NCBI GenBank assembly: GCA_004562975.1
Contig: SFQP01000070.1
Coordinates: forward strand, 1 to 9,827
Direction of reading: 5' to 3'
Length of the DNA: 9,827 nt
DNA from: a bacterium
GTDB lineage: Bacteria > Bacteroidota > Bacteroidia > Bacteroidales > Bacteroidaceae
In this document: piece after piece, positions 1-5,455 of the stretch
How positions within the stretch are numbered: the stretch's first letter is position 1
Layout: every line of letters begins with the position of its first letter
Made by a program: the position numbers and the translations under genes
Notes under the pieces: generated by a model
Seen by the model: the letters and a program-made list of their open reading frames with translations, nothing else
The model's database searches: none
What the model was told of the DNA's origin: nothing

Positions 1-887
1 CCGTGCGAAATCAGGGCGAGCGATTGTGCCGCCGCCTTGTCGGCTCCGTAAACGCCGGTCAGCGTCTTGACAATGGCGAAATGCCACGGCCCGGCACCGG
101 CCGGGGTGGGCAGCAGCACGCCCACGCTGGCGGCGGCAAAGACGTGGAGCATATCTGCCAGACTCACGGCATCGAGGGCGGCGAAGCAGGGGAGCAACCA
201 GAAGATTTGCAGGAAATTGCACAACCAGATGCCGGCACTGAGGGCGAGGAAGGACAGCGGACTGTCAAGCCGCGCAATGGCACTCATGCCTTTCCACAGG
301 TTGATGAAGAAGCGGCGGATGTGGGGCCAGAGCGGAAAACTGATGCCCACGAGCAGACATACCGCACAGCCTATAATAATATAAAAGGAGTAGTTCGGCA
401 CGGCCCAGACGATGCCCTCGTTCATGCGCTGCACCAGTCCCACCGTTTCGCGCCAGCGCAGCGAAACGGCCAGGCCGATGACGACGAGCAGGCAGGCCAC
501 GTCGGCCAGCTTCTCCACCACCACCGTGCCCAGCGCACGGGTGGAGACCTCCGCATTGCCGCGTTGCACGAGGAGCGAGCGCGTCAGTTCGCCCAGGCGC
601 GGCGTGACGCTGTTGATGAGGTAGGAGATGAACACCAGTTCCACCGCGCGGCGCGTGGTGATGGGGATGTGGGCGGACGAGAGCAGCATTTTCCAACGCA
701 GCGAACGCAGCACGTTGGCGAATACCCCCATGGTGAGCACCAGCGTAATCCACAGGTAGTTGGACCGCTGCGTGAAAAAATCGGCCAGCAATCCTACGTT
801 GAAGCCACGGTAAATCCACCACATCAGGAAACCGCCCACCAGGGCAGAGAGCAGGAGAAAAACGATTTGTTTGGCTATATGGTTCAT
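1..887 (-). CDS. Flippase-like membrane protein, lysylphosphatidylglycerol synthase TM family (3'-truncated by window edge)
   Basis: Reading the minus strand from the ATG at 887 gives 295 uninterrupted codons that run off the left edge, so only the N-terminal part is present; family members are usually somewhat over 300 residues. Hydrophobic segments are visible at about residues 8-27, 45-60, 127-143, 167-185, 211-235 and 246-260. The segment around residues 91-106 (N-S-V-T-P-R-L-G-E-L-x-R) and residues 260-272 (P-T-P-A-G-A-G-P-W-H-F) match the conserved blocks of the LPG_synthase_TM / TIGR00374-type family as I know it. These are polytopic inner-membrane proteins related to the flippase half of MprF; for the stand-alone Bacteroidota members the substrate is not established, so lipid handling is inference. 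No MprF-type soluble aminoacyl-transferase domain is seen. The frame stays open upstream of 887 but has no other ATG, so 887 is the best start; there is no strong Shine-Dalgarno. The gene is divergent from the WYL regulator. Confidence 0.88.
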   Translation of the reverse strand, partial: MNHIAKQIVFLLLSALVGGFLMWWIYRGFNVGLLADFFTQRSNYLWITLVLTMGVFANVLRSLRWKMLLSSAHIPITTRRAVELVFISYLINSVTPRLGELTRSLLVQRGNAEVSTRALGTVVVEKLADVACLLVVIGLAVSLRWRETVGLVQRMNEGIVWAVPNYSFYIIIGCAVCLLVGISFPLWPHIRRFFINLWKGMSAIARLDSPLSFLALSAGIWLCNFLQIFWLLPCFAALDAVSLADMLHVFAAASVGVLLPTPAGAGPWHFAIVKTLTGVYGADKAAAQSLALISH

Positions 888-1031
888 GACAGGTTGTTTC
901 AAAGGCTGTTTAATGTCCGTCACACACGGTCTACTACGAGGCGAATGTAAGGATTTTGGGACTACATACTCCCACAATTGAGCGTTAAAAATGCCTGATT
1001 TAGCTTTTTTTCGGTAGCCACGCAGCGTTTG

Positions 1032-1064
1032 TTGGCATCGTTTGGAAAATGTTCCGTATATTCG
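1032..1064 (+). promoter_or_regulatory. Possible promoter for the WYL regulator
   Basis: TATATTCG at 1057-1064 differs at one position from the Bacteroidetes -7 box TAnnTTTG. A TTGG at 1032-1035 lies 21 nt upstream; perfect TTTG tetramers at 1028-1031 and 1041-1044 are at less suitable distances (25 and 12 nt). The leader to the ATG at 1104 would be about 35 nt. The match is weak. No comparable promoter was found for the divergent minus-strand gene in 888-1031. Confidence 0.28.
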
Positions 1065-1103
1065 CGCCCCAAAGAAGGTTAAAAGGATACACCAAAAACA
1101 AAT

Positions 1104-2006
1104 ATGGAACTTGAAAAATTCGCCCGTCAGCTCAGGCTGATGGTACTCCTTACACAAAACAGGATGCTCACCATAGAGGAGGTATGCAGTCGTGTCGGCA
1201 TGAGCCGCCGCTCTGTTTACCGCTATATGGATGCGTTCAAGGAGATGGGGTTCATCGTGAGGAAGGAGGGCACGCGCTACCGTCTGGACCACAGTTCGCC
1301 CTTCTTCGGCGAGCTTGTTACGGGCATACAGTTTACTGAGGCCGAAGGGGTCGCGCTCAACCAAATCCTCAGCTCAGTTTACAACAACTCCGCCGAGGTG
1401 AGGGCACTGCGCGAAAAGCTGTCGCACCTGTACAACCCCGCCGTGCTCTCCCGTCACGGCGTGGACAGCAAACTGGCGCAGAACATCAGCCGCATTTTCC
1501 AGGCCATCAAGGAAGAGCGCGTCGTTTTGCTCAAAAATTACAATTCCCCCTCCAGCGGACAGGTGAGCAACCGCATTGTGGAGCCTTATCTTTTCTTCAA
1601 TGAGAACGCCGAGGTGCGCTGCTACGAACTGGCATCGAACATGAACAAGACGTTCAAGGTGAGCCGCTGCACGGATGTGGAACTGCTCGATCTCCTTTGG
1701 GCGCACAAGGAGGAGCACACGCCCTTCTTCAACGATCTCTTCGGCTTCACGGGCGACACCCGCCTGCCGGTTTCGCTCCTGCTCGGACAGCTTTCCGCCT
1801 CCATACTGCTGGAGGAATTTCCCGATGCACAGCGGCAGATGACCTTGCAGCCCGACGGAAGGCAGTTGCTGAAAACGGAGGTGTGTAGCTATGTCGGCAT
1901 CGGACGCTTCGTGCTCGGACTTTACGACGACATTGAGGTGGTGGACAGTCCCGAGTTCAAGGACTACCTTGACGAACGCATCCAACGTATTCTCGAAAAG
2001 GGATAA
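1104..2006 (+). CDS. WYL-domain transcriptional regulator with N-terminal helix-turn-helix
   Basis: This 300-residue protein has the layout of the YafY/WYL regulator family. Residues about 8-60 form a winged helix-turn-helix, with the turn and recognition helix at about 23-50 (I-E-E-V-C-S-R-V-G-M-S-R-R-S-V-Y-R-Y). A linker helix region spans about 78-135, and a WYL-like ligand-sensing domain spans about 136-195. In the latter, the conserved N-R-I-V-E-P-Y block (157-163) and the K-T-F-K-V-S-R block (182-188) are clear, but the name-giving W-Y-L triad is degenerate (V-R-C-Y-E-L at 171-176). Residues 196-300 resemble the C-terminal extension that follows WYL in this family. Such proteins bind DNA and are thought to respond to nucleic-acid or nucleotide ligands; the target here is unknown. 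The ATG at 1104 is preceded by an A-rich leader without a strong Shine-Dalgarno. The gene is divergent from the flippase-like gene and is followed 50 nt later by its own terminator, so it is probably monocistronic. Confidence 0.88.
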   Translation: MELEKFARQLRLMVLLTQNRMLTIEEVCSRVGMSRRSVYRYMDAFKEMGFIVRKEGTRYRLDHSSPFFGELVTGIQFTEAEGVALNQILSSVYNNSAEVRALREKLSHLYNPAVLSRHGVDSKLAQNISRIFQAIKEERVVLLKNYNSPSSGQVSNRIVEPYLFFNENAEVRCYELASNMNKTFKVSRCTDVELLDLLWAHKEEHTPFFNDLFGFTGDTRLPVSLLLGQLSASILLEEFPDAQRQMTLQPDGRQLLKTEVCSYVGIGRFVLGLYDDIEVVDSPEFKDYLDERIQRILEKG

Positions 2007-2055
2007 CCCCACCGGACCTATCGCCCCGGAATGGGCATACCGCAAAAAATGATTC

Positions 2056-2086
2056 AAGGAAGACGCCAACGCGCCTTCCTTTTTTT
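2056..2086 (+). terminator. Intrinsic terminator of the WYL regulator gene
   Basis: AAGGAAG (2056-2062) pairs with CTTCCTT (2075-2081). An A/C mismatch separates this from an inner CGC/GCG stem closed by a CAAC tetraloop. The 3' arm runs straight into seven T residues (2080-2086). The position, 50 nt after the stop codon, is typical. Confidence 0.85.
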
Positions 2087-2120
2087 CGTACCCTTGCGGG
2101 ATACCGCTCCTTCTTCCTGT

Positions 2121-2174
2121 CGCAGCGGAGTTTCTGCTCGCCGCTCTGGTGTTTCAGGACGGCGATTTGTCAGT
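2121..2174 (+). repeat. Left flank: degenerate 21-bp repeats with GTTTC motif
   Basis: GTTTC occurs at 2130-2134 and 2151-2155, exactly 21 bp apart, each preceded by a GC-rich stretch (AGCGGA, CTCTGGT). Translated on the plus strand the units read R-S-G-V-S-A, R-R-S-G-V-S-G, R-R-F-V-S-V. Complementary-strand units of the same design lie on the right side of the 22-bp array: CGCCGCTCTG (2139-2148) is matched by its exact reverse complement at 2349-2358, and the longer pair 2139-2155 / 2342-2358 agrees at 14 of 17 positions. Confidence 0.6.
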
Positions 2175-2283
2175 GTACCCTTACAGGGAAACAACTGTAC
2201 CCTTGCAGGGAAACAACTGTACCCTTGCAGGGAAACACTTGTACCCTTACAGGGAAACACTTGTACCCTTGCAGGGAAACACT
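2174..2283. repeat. Five tandem 22-bp direct repeats (iteron-like array)
   Basis: The units start at 2174, 2196, 2218, 2240 and 2262 and are all exactly 22 bp. The core is TGTACCCTTRCAGGGAAAC followed by AAC (units 1-2) or ACT (units 3-5). Position 10 is A in units 1 and 4 and G in units 2, 3 and 5; every other position before the last three bases is invariant. Each unit holds a dyad, CCCT-TRC-AGGG, extendable to TGT/ACA with a one-base asymmetry, and the A/G variation falls in the centre of the dyad. A diverged single copy lies upstream at 2088-2104 (GTACCCTTGC then GGGATAC). The array is too short and regular to be a CRISPR and encodes nothing convincing. Possible roles are a protein-binding array or a member of a dispersed intergenic repeat family. 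Confidence 0.92.
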
Positions 2284-2320
2284 GACACCTTGGCGCAGAG
2301 AATTTTCAAATCAGCTTGTA

Positions 2321-2404
2321 GAAACGGCCATTCGGTGCGTGGAGACGGCAGAGCGGCGTTGTGAAACAGCGGGACGGCGGACCGAAATAACGCCACTTGG
2401 TCCC
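2321..2404 (-). repeat. Right flank: degenerate 21-bp repeats with GAAAC motif, inverted relative to left flank
   Basis: GAAAC (2321-2325), GAGAC (2342-2346), GAAAC (2363-2367) and GAAAT (2384-2388) are spaced exactly 21 bp apart. Each is followed by a GC-rich half ending in CGGYG in the first three units. On the minus strand these read GTTTC, the same orientation-reversed element seen at 2130 and 2151, and translate as R-R-P-A-V-S-Q, R-R-S-A-V-S-T, H-R-M-A-V-S-T. The 22-bp array between the flanks also carries GGGAAAC in every unit, so a GAAAC-type motif is phased at about two helical turns across most of 2130-2388. Confidence 0.6.
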
Positions 2405-2526
2405 GGAAAATAGAAAAATGCGATTGGGACGAAAGATTTAACGCTCGATTTTTGAAATTGTCGCAGATTGACACTTTTAATCTTTTCCTTTGCGCACAAA
2501 TCATTCATCCTCAAACGTAACGAACC

Positions 2527-2820
2527 ATGAAAAAGAACGAAATCACCCTGCAATCTGCCAAAAGCGAAATCTCTCTCAACGTAACGCTCTCTGTGGAATC
2601 ACTCACGGCATGGCTCGCAAAAACTTCGGCTATGCAAAGTCTGGCACGCTTCTATGCCTTCTGGCTGGAAGAGGCCGTGAGTGCGAAAAAGGCCGTCTAC
2701 TTTCTTTATGCCCAGGTGTTCGCCGCCCTCACCCTGCTGCCCTGCCCCCTCCATCAGGGTTGGCGTGCCTGCGCCCTGCTGCTGTTCTGCCAGGCCGTGG
2801 GCCGCGCGTTCAAATCGTAG
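2527..2820 (+). CDS. Small putative membrane protein, unrecognised
   Basis: This 97-residue frame begins M-K-K-N-E-I-T-L-Q. The N-terminal half (residues 1-50) is soluble, polar to amphipathic, with a likely helix at about 23-50. Two hydrophobic stretches follow at about 56-73 and 79-94, separated by a short loop (P-L-H-Q-G-W-R), and the end is basic (R-A-F-K-S). This suggests a small helical-hairpin membrane protein. I do not recognise the family. Codon use, with GC-rich third positions, resembles the neighbouring real genes. Upstream lies an AT-rich region with TTTG (2451-2454) and TAATCTTT (2478-2485), a poor match to the local promoter consensus with 23-nt spacing. There is no Shine-Dalgarno. 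A terminator-like hairpin follows 65 nt after the stop, which supports a separate transcription unit. Confidence 0.6.
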   Translation: MKKNEITLQSAKSEISLNVTLSVESLTAWLAKTSAMQSLARFYAFWLEEAVSAKKAVYFLYAQVFAALTLLPCPLHQGWRACALLLFCQAVGRAFKS

Positions 2821-2885
2821 GCTCCTTCCGGCCCATGCGGTAGCTGACCTTTATTGACCAATGATTTGCTTTTTCATCTTTTGTA

Positions 2886-2951
2886 GTTGAACGCCCATCG
2901 TACCGGATGCTCGCACCGGCAAACGGTTGGAGCGTTCAACTTTTATTTTAT
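2886..2951 (+). terminator. Terminator-like hairpin with 37-nt loop
   Basis: GTTGAACGC (2886-2894) is the exact reverse complement of GCGTTCAAC (2932-2940), followed by ACTTTTATTTTAT-like T-rich sequence. The 37-nt loop can form small inner stems (for example ACCG/CGGT with a 5-nt loop). It sits after the 97-residue gene and before the padR promoter, so termination of the upstream gene is the simplest reading. The unusually long structured loop leaves room for a small RNA or attenuator. Confidence 0.6.
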
Positions 2952-3026
2952 ACCACCAGGCGGAACTGCTTCGGGAATGGCAGAGCAGCTTCATTCTTAA
3001 AAGTTCTTAAATACAAAATCTTTTAC

Positions 3027-3049
3027 AGTACTTTGCTTTGCATAGTACT
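3027..3049. promoter_or_regulatory. Candidate PadR operator: two AGTACT palindromes
   Basis: AGTACT occurs at 3027-3032 and 3044-3049, start-to-start distance 17 bp; the second is embedded in the 8-bp palindrome TAGTACTA (3043-3050). The pair brackets the TTTG -33 box at 3037-3040, so a dimeric regulator bound here would block the promoter. PadR-family repressors commonly autoregulate through palindromic sites at their own promoter; assignment to this PadR is inference. Confidence 0.5.
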
Positions 3050-3068
3050 AATAGTTAACCTACATTTG
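3037..3068 (+). promoter_or_regulatory. Bacteroidetes-type promoter of the padR-pspC operon
   Basis: TTTG (3037-3040), 20 nt, then TACATTTG (3061-3068), a perfect match to TAnnTTTG. The expected transcription start is near 3073-3076, leaving a leader of about 65 nt before the ATG at 3140. This is the best promoter match in the window. Confidence 0.72.
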
Positions 3069-3139
3069 CAGCGTCAGGAAGGGAATGTGGCGGTTTACGG
3101 TCGACAAAGCCGCCGTTTCCCTCTCCCCATCGCAAAGGG

Positions 3140-3466
3140 ATGCTTGAATATTGCGTTCTGCTCCTGCTGAGCCGGGAGGCCAACTATGCCAACGACATCA
3201 TCAACCGCCTGAAGCAGGCCGAGCTGATCGTGGTGGAAGGCACGCTCTATCCGCTGCTCACGCGGCTGAAGAAAGACGGGCTGCTCAGCTACGAGTGGCG
3301 CGAGTCCACTCAGGGGCCTCCACGCAAATACTACGCGCTGACGGCAGAAGGCCAGGCTTTCTTGCAAGGGCTTGACGGCGCGTGGAACGAGCTGAGCCGC
3401 ACCGTTACCCTGCTCAAGCAGATGGCTCCCGGCCCGGAACCGCCTGCCACTCCGCCCACCGCCTGA
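3140..3466 (+). CDS. PadR-family transcriptional regulator
   Basis: The 108-residue product is a PadR winged helix: the helical part L-E-Y-C-V-L-L-L-L-S (2-11) and A-N-Y-A-N-D-I-I-N-R-L (14-24), the very conserved block V-E-G-T-L-Y-P-L-L-T-R-L-K-K-D-G-L-L (32-49), and the wing S-T-Q-G-P-P-R-K-Y-Y-A-L-T (56-68). A Pro-rich tail follows from about residue 96. These proteins are small dimeric repressors. The gene precedes a PspC-domain membrane protein, the usual partner in Bacteroidota, and has a good promoter with possible operator sites. The start is doubtful: the codons just before 3140 read H-R-K-G, which fits the normal R-K-G-M-L-E-Y helix start of the family. However, the frame has no ATG, GTG or TTG between the stop at 3056 and 3140. 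Either translation starts at 3140 with a shortened first helix, or a frameshift displaced the N-terminus. Confidence 0.9.
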   Translation: MLEYCVLLLLSREANYANDIINRLKQAELIVVEGTLYPLLTRLKKDGLLSYEWRESTQGPPRKYYALTAEGQAFLQGLDGAWNELSRTVTLLKQMAPGPEPPATPPTA

Positions 3467-3531
3467 TCCCGTGGCGGGGGGCCTTCCCGAGAACCTTTTA
3501 CTCTGTCTTATCCATCAGAAAAATCCCTATC

Positions 3532-5268
3532 ATGAAAAAGAATATCACCATCAATTTGTTCGGCACGCTTTACGCCATCGACGAGGATGCCGTGGCTTTG
3601 CTCGAACAGTATCTTGACAACATGAAACGCTATTTCAGCCGGCGCGACGGCGGCGACGAGATAGCCGACGACATTGAACACCGCGTGGCAGAGCTGTTTG
3701 CCGAACTCCGTGCCGATGGCGTGGAAGCCATCACCATCGGGCATGTGCAGGACATCATACGCCGCATCGGCAATCCCGAAGAACTGGACTCCCCGGCCTC
3801 CGAACCCGATGAACAAGGCTCCGGCATGCCGCCCGAACCCCCTTTGCAGCGCAGCGGTAGCCAGGACGGTGCGGATCAACGCAGCCAGCGGAAGCTTTTC
3901 CGCGACCCCGACGACAAACTGCTGGGCGGCGTGATGAGCGGTCTGTGCCAGTACTTCGGTGGCACAGACCCCCTGCCGTGGCGCATCATCCTCGTGGTGC
4001 TCAGTTTCTTCAGTCTACAAGTGGTGTCGGTGGTGTATCTCCTCGCGTGGGCCTTGATTCCGCAGGCTCGTACCGCTGAGGATCGCCTGCAAATGCGCGG
4101 CACGCCCGTCAACCCCACAACGCTCAACGAGGAACTGATGCGCACGGCCACGGAGACTGGCAACTACCTGCGCTCGCCGGGTTTCCGCAACGGCACCCGC
4201 AGTGTGGTACGCACGCTGCTGAACTATCTGGCCGTGACCTTTAAGATATTGCTCCTTTTCGTGGATTCGCTGTTGATGCTGTGCCTGTTGCTCTTCATCG
4301 GCCTCTTCGTGTACGGGCTGGCCGGCGGCGTGGGGGCACTGGTGGGCTACGGCCTGATAACCGAGGAATGGGCGGACATCTTGAACCACTGTCCAGGCGG
4401 CGTATGGCAGATGGGCGTGGCAGCCTTTTCGGCCTTGGTGTGCCTTTCCATTCTCATTTTTTCCCTGTTGCGATGGATGTTGCGCCGTCCCGACGAACAG
4501 CCCATGCGGACGGGAAGCAAACTGACCTTGCTCATTCTCTTCATTTTATCCTTAGCCTCGTCCATCACCTTCGGCGTACTCAGCTGTATGCAGTTGGAGA
4601 AGGCTGAGCGGCAAGTCTATTTGCAGGACAACACGCGTGACGGTTATTTCATGCAGCAGTACGACCGCGACTACCTGAGCGAACGGGGATGGCAGGTGAA
4701 GGCGTACCGCAACTGCAACGTGGGAAACTCGCTTTTCCACCGTATGGAGAATTTCGTGGACGACGGCCCAATGCTGAGCTATATGCGTTTCAAGCGTACG
4801 GACAACGACCGTCCGATGGAGGTACAGCTGGAACAGGTTGCCGAACTGCCTGCCGGAACTTACCACTTGGAGGCCGTGGCCTATGCCAAAGGCAGAGGGG
4901 TGCTTGTCTATGCCCGGTCGGGGCAGCAGGCCGACGTGAAGGACGTGGCAGCCGAGGTGCCCATGGACGATCCCGACGGCAACGGCAACCTGAAGAACGT
5001 GCCCTGCGACAGCCTGCTGCAAATGGCGTATTTCAGCGAACTGCTCGACGGCAACCGCTGGGACGATGAGGCCGACGAACACAAACGCGGCTGGAGCCGG
5101 GTGCGCTCCACCTCCTTTGCCCACCCGGGCGGCACGCTTACGTACGGCATCAGCAATCAGGCCGGACTGATTGGCCGGCAACATAACGAGAGACCGGTCA
5201 ACGGCTTCGGACTTCTGGACTTGCGCGTGGTGCCCGATAGCGTGGTACCTCACAGCTTGGCACGGTAA
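3532..5268 (+). CDS. PspC-domain multipass membrane protein
   Basis: The product has 578 residues from the ATG at 3532, chosen because M-K-K-N-I-T-I-N-L-F-G is the normal start of this Bacteroidota family; the frame is open further upstream only incidentally. Residues 1-86 form a cytoplasmic helical domain (I-A-D-D-I-E-H-R-V-A-E-L-F at about 44-56, I-I-R-R-I-G-N-P-E-E-L at 75-85). A low-complexity acidic/Pro linker spans about 87-118. Residues 121-178 are a PspC domain (K-L-F-R-D-P-D-D-K-L-L-G-G-V at 121-134, with its membrane helix at about 151-176). Further hydrophobic segments lie at about 231-275, 292-314 and 330-352. Residues 353-578 form a soluble domain with predicted beta character. 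In proteobacteria PspC senses envelope stress; whether this large version does so is inference. It lies 65 nt after padR, probably in the same operon. No terminator was found reading on the plus strand after it. Confidence 0.88.
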   Translation: MKKNITINLFGTLYAIDEDAVALLEQYLDNMKRYFSRRDGGDEIADDIEHRVAELFAELRADGVEAITIGHVQDIIRRIGNPEELDSPASEPDEQGSGMPPEPPLQRSGSQDGADQRSQRKLFRDPDDKLLGGVMSGLCQYFGGTDPLPWRIILVVLSFFSLQVVSVVYLLAWALIPQARTAEDRLQMRGTPVNPTTLNEELMRTATETGNYLRSPGFRNGTRSVVRTLLNYLAVTFKILLLFVDSLLMLCLLLFIGLFVYGLAGGVGALVGYGLITEEWADILNHCPGGVWQMGVAAFSALVCLSILIFSLLRWMLRRPDEQPMRTGSKLTLLILFILSLASSITFGVLSCMQLEKAERQVYLQDNTRDGYFMQQYDRDYLSERGWQVKAYRNCNVGNSLFHRMENFVDDGPMLSYMRFKRTDNDRPMEVQLEQVAELPAGTYHLEAVAYAKGRGVLVYARSGQQADVKDVAAEVPMDDPDGNGNLKNVPCDSLLQMAYFSELLDGNRWDDEADEHKRGWSRVRSTSFAHPGGTLTYGISNQAGLIGRQHNERPVNGFGLLDLRVVPDSVVPHSLAR

Positions 5269-5307
5269 TGCAGTAACCATTTAATCAAACATCATAAAGT
5301 CAACCTG

Positions 5308-5332
5308 AAAAACCGCTATGCGTCCGCAGCGG
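5308..5332 (-). terminator. Second (distal) intrinsic terminator of the holB-ricT-gldH operon
   Basis: CCGCT (5313-5317) pairs with AGCGG (5328-5332) around a 10-nt loop. On the minus strand the hairpin is followed by five T residues (complement of 5308-5312). It lies just beyond the larger terminator at 5339-5408, as a backup. Confidence 0.5.
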
Positions 5333-5338
5333 CGCACG

Positions 5339-5408
5339 AAAAAACGCGCGGCATGACAACTCAGTTGCAGCCTGTTCGGCTTGTGCAACCTTTGTCATGT
5401 CGCGCGTT
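5339..5408 (-). terminator. Long-hairpin intrinsic terminator of the holB-ricT-gldH operon
   Basis: AACGCGCG-g-CATGACAA (5343-5359) pairs with TTGTCATG-t-CGCGCGTT (5392-5408); the single unmatched pair can be G-U on one strand. Inside, GTTGCA (5364-5369) pairs with TGCAAC (5384-5389) and GCC/GGC closes the tip. On the minus strand the structure ends in six T residues (complement of 5339-5344), so it terminates the operon whose last gene stops at 5456. The plus strand has no T-tract after it, but such a strong hairpin may also slow transcription arriving from the PspC gene. Confidence 0.85.
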
Positions 5409-5455
5409 CGTTGTGTGTTCGGGCATCGGCGCCGTTTGTTTGGCGAAAGCACCCG

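Larger units (their letters stand above)
2007..2526. other. 520-bp non-coding stretch dominated by phased repeats
   Basis: It contains the terminator of the WYL regulator (2056-2086), the 21/22-bp repeat block (2121-2404) and a short AT-richer lead-in to the next gene. Several short reading frames cross the repeats on both strands, but they exist because the repeats carry few stop codons; none shows a recognisable domain. Confidence 0.7.
2821..3139. other. 319-bp non-coding stretch before padR
   Basis: It holds a long-loop hairpin with T-rich tail (2886-2951), a short direct repeat TTCTTAAA at 2994-3001 and 3004-3011, the paired AGTACT sites and a near-consensus promoter (3037-3068), and then the padR leader. 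An open frame crosses 2907-3170 but has no recognisable content and ends inside padR in another frame. Confidence 0.65.

Noticed and set aside
3..950. Long plus-strand open frame (315 codons)
   Set aside because: It is antisense to the flippase-like gene at 1-887, and its product is compositionally odd (His/Gln/Arg-rich) with no domain, whereas the minus strand gives a textbook polytopic membrane protein.
2174..2283. CRISPR array
   Set aside because: Units are contiguous 22-bp tandem repeats with no unique spacers, and no cas genes are present.
2468..2473. TTGACA as a sigma70 -35 box for the 97-residue gene
   Set aside because: Primary promoters in Bacteroidota do not use this -35 hexamer, and no suitable partner box follows.
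2031..2553. Small repetitive proteins encoded on both strands across the repeat block
   Set aside because: The repeats are open in several frames at once and the translations merely mirror the 21/22-bp period; no conserved start, signal or domain is seen.
2907..3170. 87-codon plus-strand frame before padR
   Set aside because: It spans the terminator-like hairpin, promoter and leader and ends inside padR out of frame; composition is not protein-like.
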